Both the position numbers and the translations under genes were made by a program. DNA of 5,597 nucleotides from Candidatus Roizmanbacteria bacterium CG11_big_fil_rev_8_21_14_0_20_36_8 (GTDB taxonomy: Bacteria; Patescibacteriota; Microgenomatia; UBA1406; GWC2-37-13), in the NCBI GenBank assembly GCA_002796045.1, contig PCVM01000069.1:267-5863 (forward strand), read 5' to 3'. The notes under the pieces were generated by a model. It was not told where the DNA came from. It made no database searches and saw only the letters and a program-made list of their open reading frames with translations. Each line of letters opens with the position of its first letter. Position 1 is the first letter of the stretch. Shown here piece after piece: positions 5,468-5,597 of this stretch.

Positions 5468-5597
5468 AAAAACCACAAATATTTCAAAAAATTGACGATG
5501 TCCCAAAAGGAGTAAAGTTGATCGATGCTTTCAAATCAAGTTTGTATGAGTTGTTTATTGTAAAAAACCCAAAATATAAGGAGAAAAATAACGTTGT
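5464..5597 (+). CDS. Third operon gene, N-terminal part only; possibly an E1/ThiF-like adenylyltransferase
   Basis: An ATG at 5464 overlaps the TGA of the ligase-like gene (ATGA, 5464-5467), a classic translational-coupling arrangement. The frame stays open to the window end and gives 44 complete residues. The N-terminus contains KLIDAFKSSLYELFIVKNPKYK (18-39) and shows no signal peptide or membrane segment. The pattern 'D...L.ELF..+NP' reminds me of the start of ThiF/E1-like proteins that accompany Acg-type nitroreductases (Rv1355c family). The Rossmann-type ATP-binding motif that would prove this lies beyond the window. The existence of the gene is well supported; the function is a guess. 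Confidence 0.7.
   Translation, partial: MKKPQIFQKIDDVPKGVKLIDAFKSSLYELFIVKNPKYKEKNNV

Noticed and set aside
1..5597. CRISPR array, tRNA, rRNA or insertion-sequence features
   Set aside because: There is no regularly spaced repeat series, no recognisable tRNA arms or rRNA core sequences, and no transposase motif on either strand.

Overview
This is a strongly AT-rich bacterial window that is densely packed with genes. TGA is used as a stop codon (it ends the ligase-like gene), so this is not a TGA-recoded lineage. I see no convincing Shine-Dalgarno sequence in front of any start. The N-terminal architecture of the large STAND protein resembles proteins I associate with Candidate Phyla Radiation bacteria (Patescibacteria, Microgenomates-like). 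That placement comes from memory of the family and is tentative.

Layout. Bases 1-69 may be the end of a plus-strand gene that enters from the left. It would converge almost head-on with a large minus-strand gene (72-2312) encoding a helix-turn-helix-like / NB-ARC / TPR STAND ATPase. A 13-bp inverted repeat with one mismatch spans the junction and has T-rich flanks in both directions. Upstream of the STAND gene on the same strand is a small MazG-like nucleotide pyrophosphohydrolase gene (2380-2697) whose metal-binding residues are altered. A near-identical 20-bp element lies in front of each of these two minus-strand genes and so flanks the MazG-like gene as a direct repeat.

A 227-bp divergent intergenic region (2698-2924) separates this pair from a plus-strand operon. 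It holds a perfect 6+6 palindrome and a good sigma70-type promoter facing right. The operon encodes an Acg/Rv2032-like nitroreductase-fold flavoprotein (2925-3947), a PaaK/CapK-like adenylate-forming enzyme (3962-5467) and a third protein that starts in a 4-bp ATGA overlap and runs off the right edge (5464 onward). The third gene may be an E1/ThiF-like adenylyltransferase, but only 44 residues are visible.

How the genes may work together. The right half looks like a biosynthetic or modification operon that combines carboxylate activation with a flavin-dependent redox step. The left half looks like a signalling or defence-type pair: a STAND sensor plus a small protein of a nucleotide-hydrolase fold. 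The shared 20-bp element suggests that the two left-hand genes are controlled together. Whether the two halves are functionally connected cannot be judged from the window.
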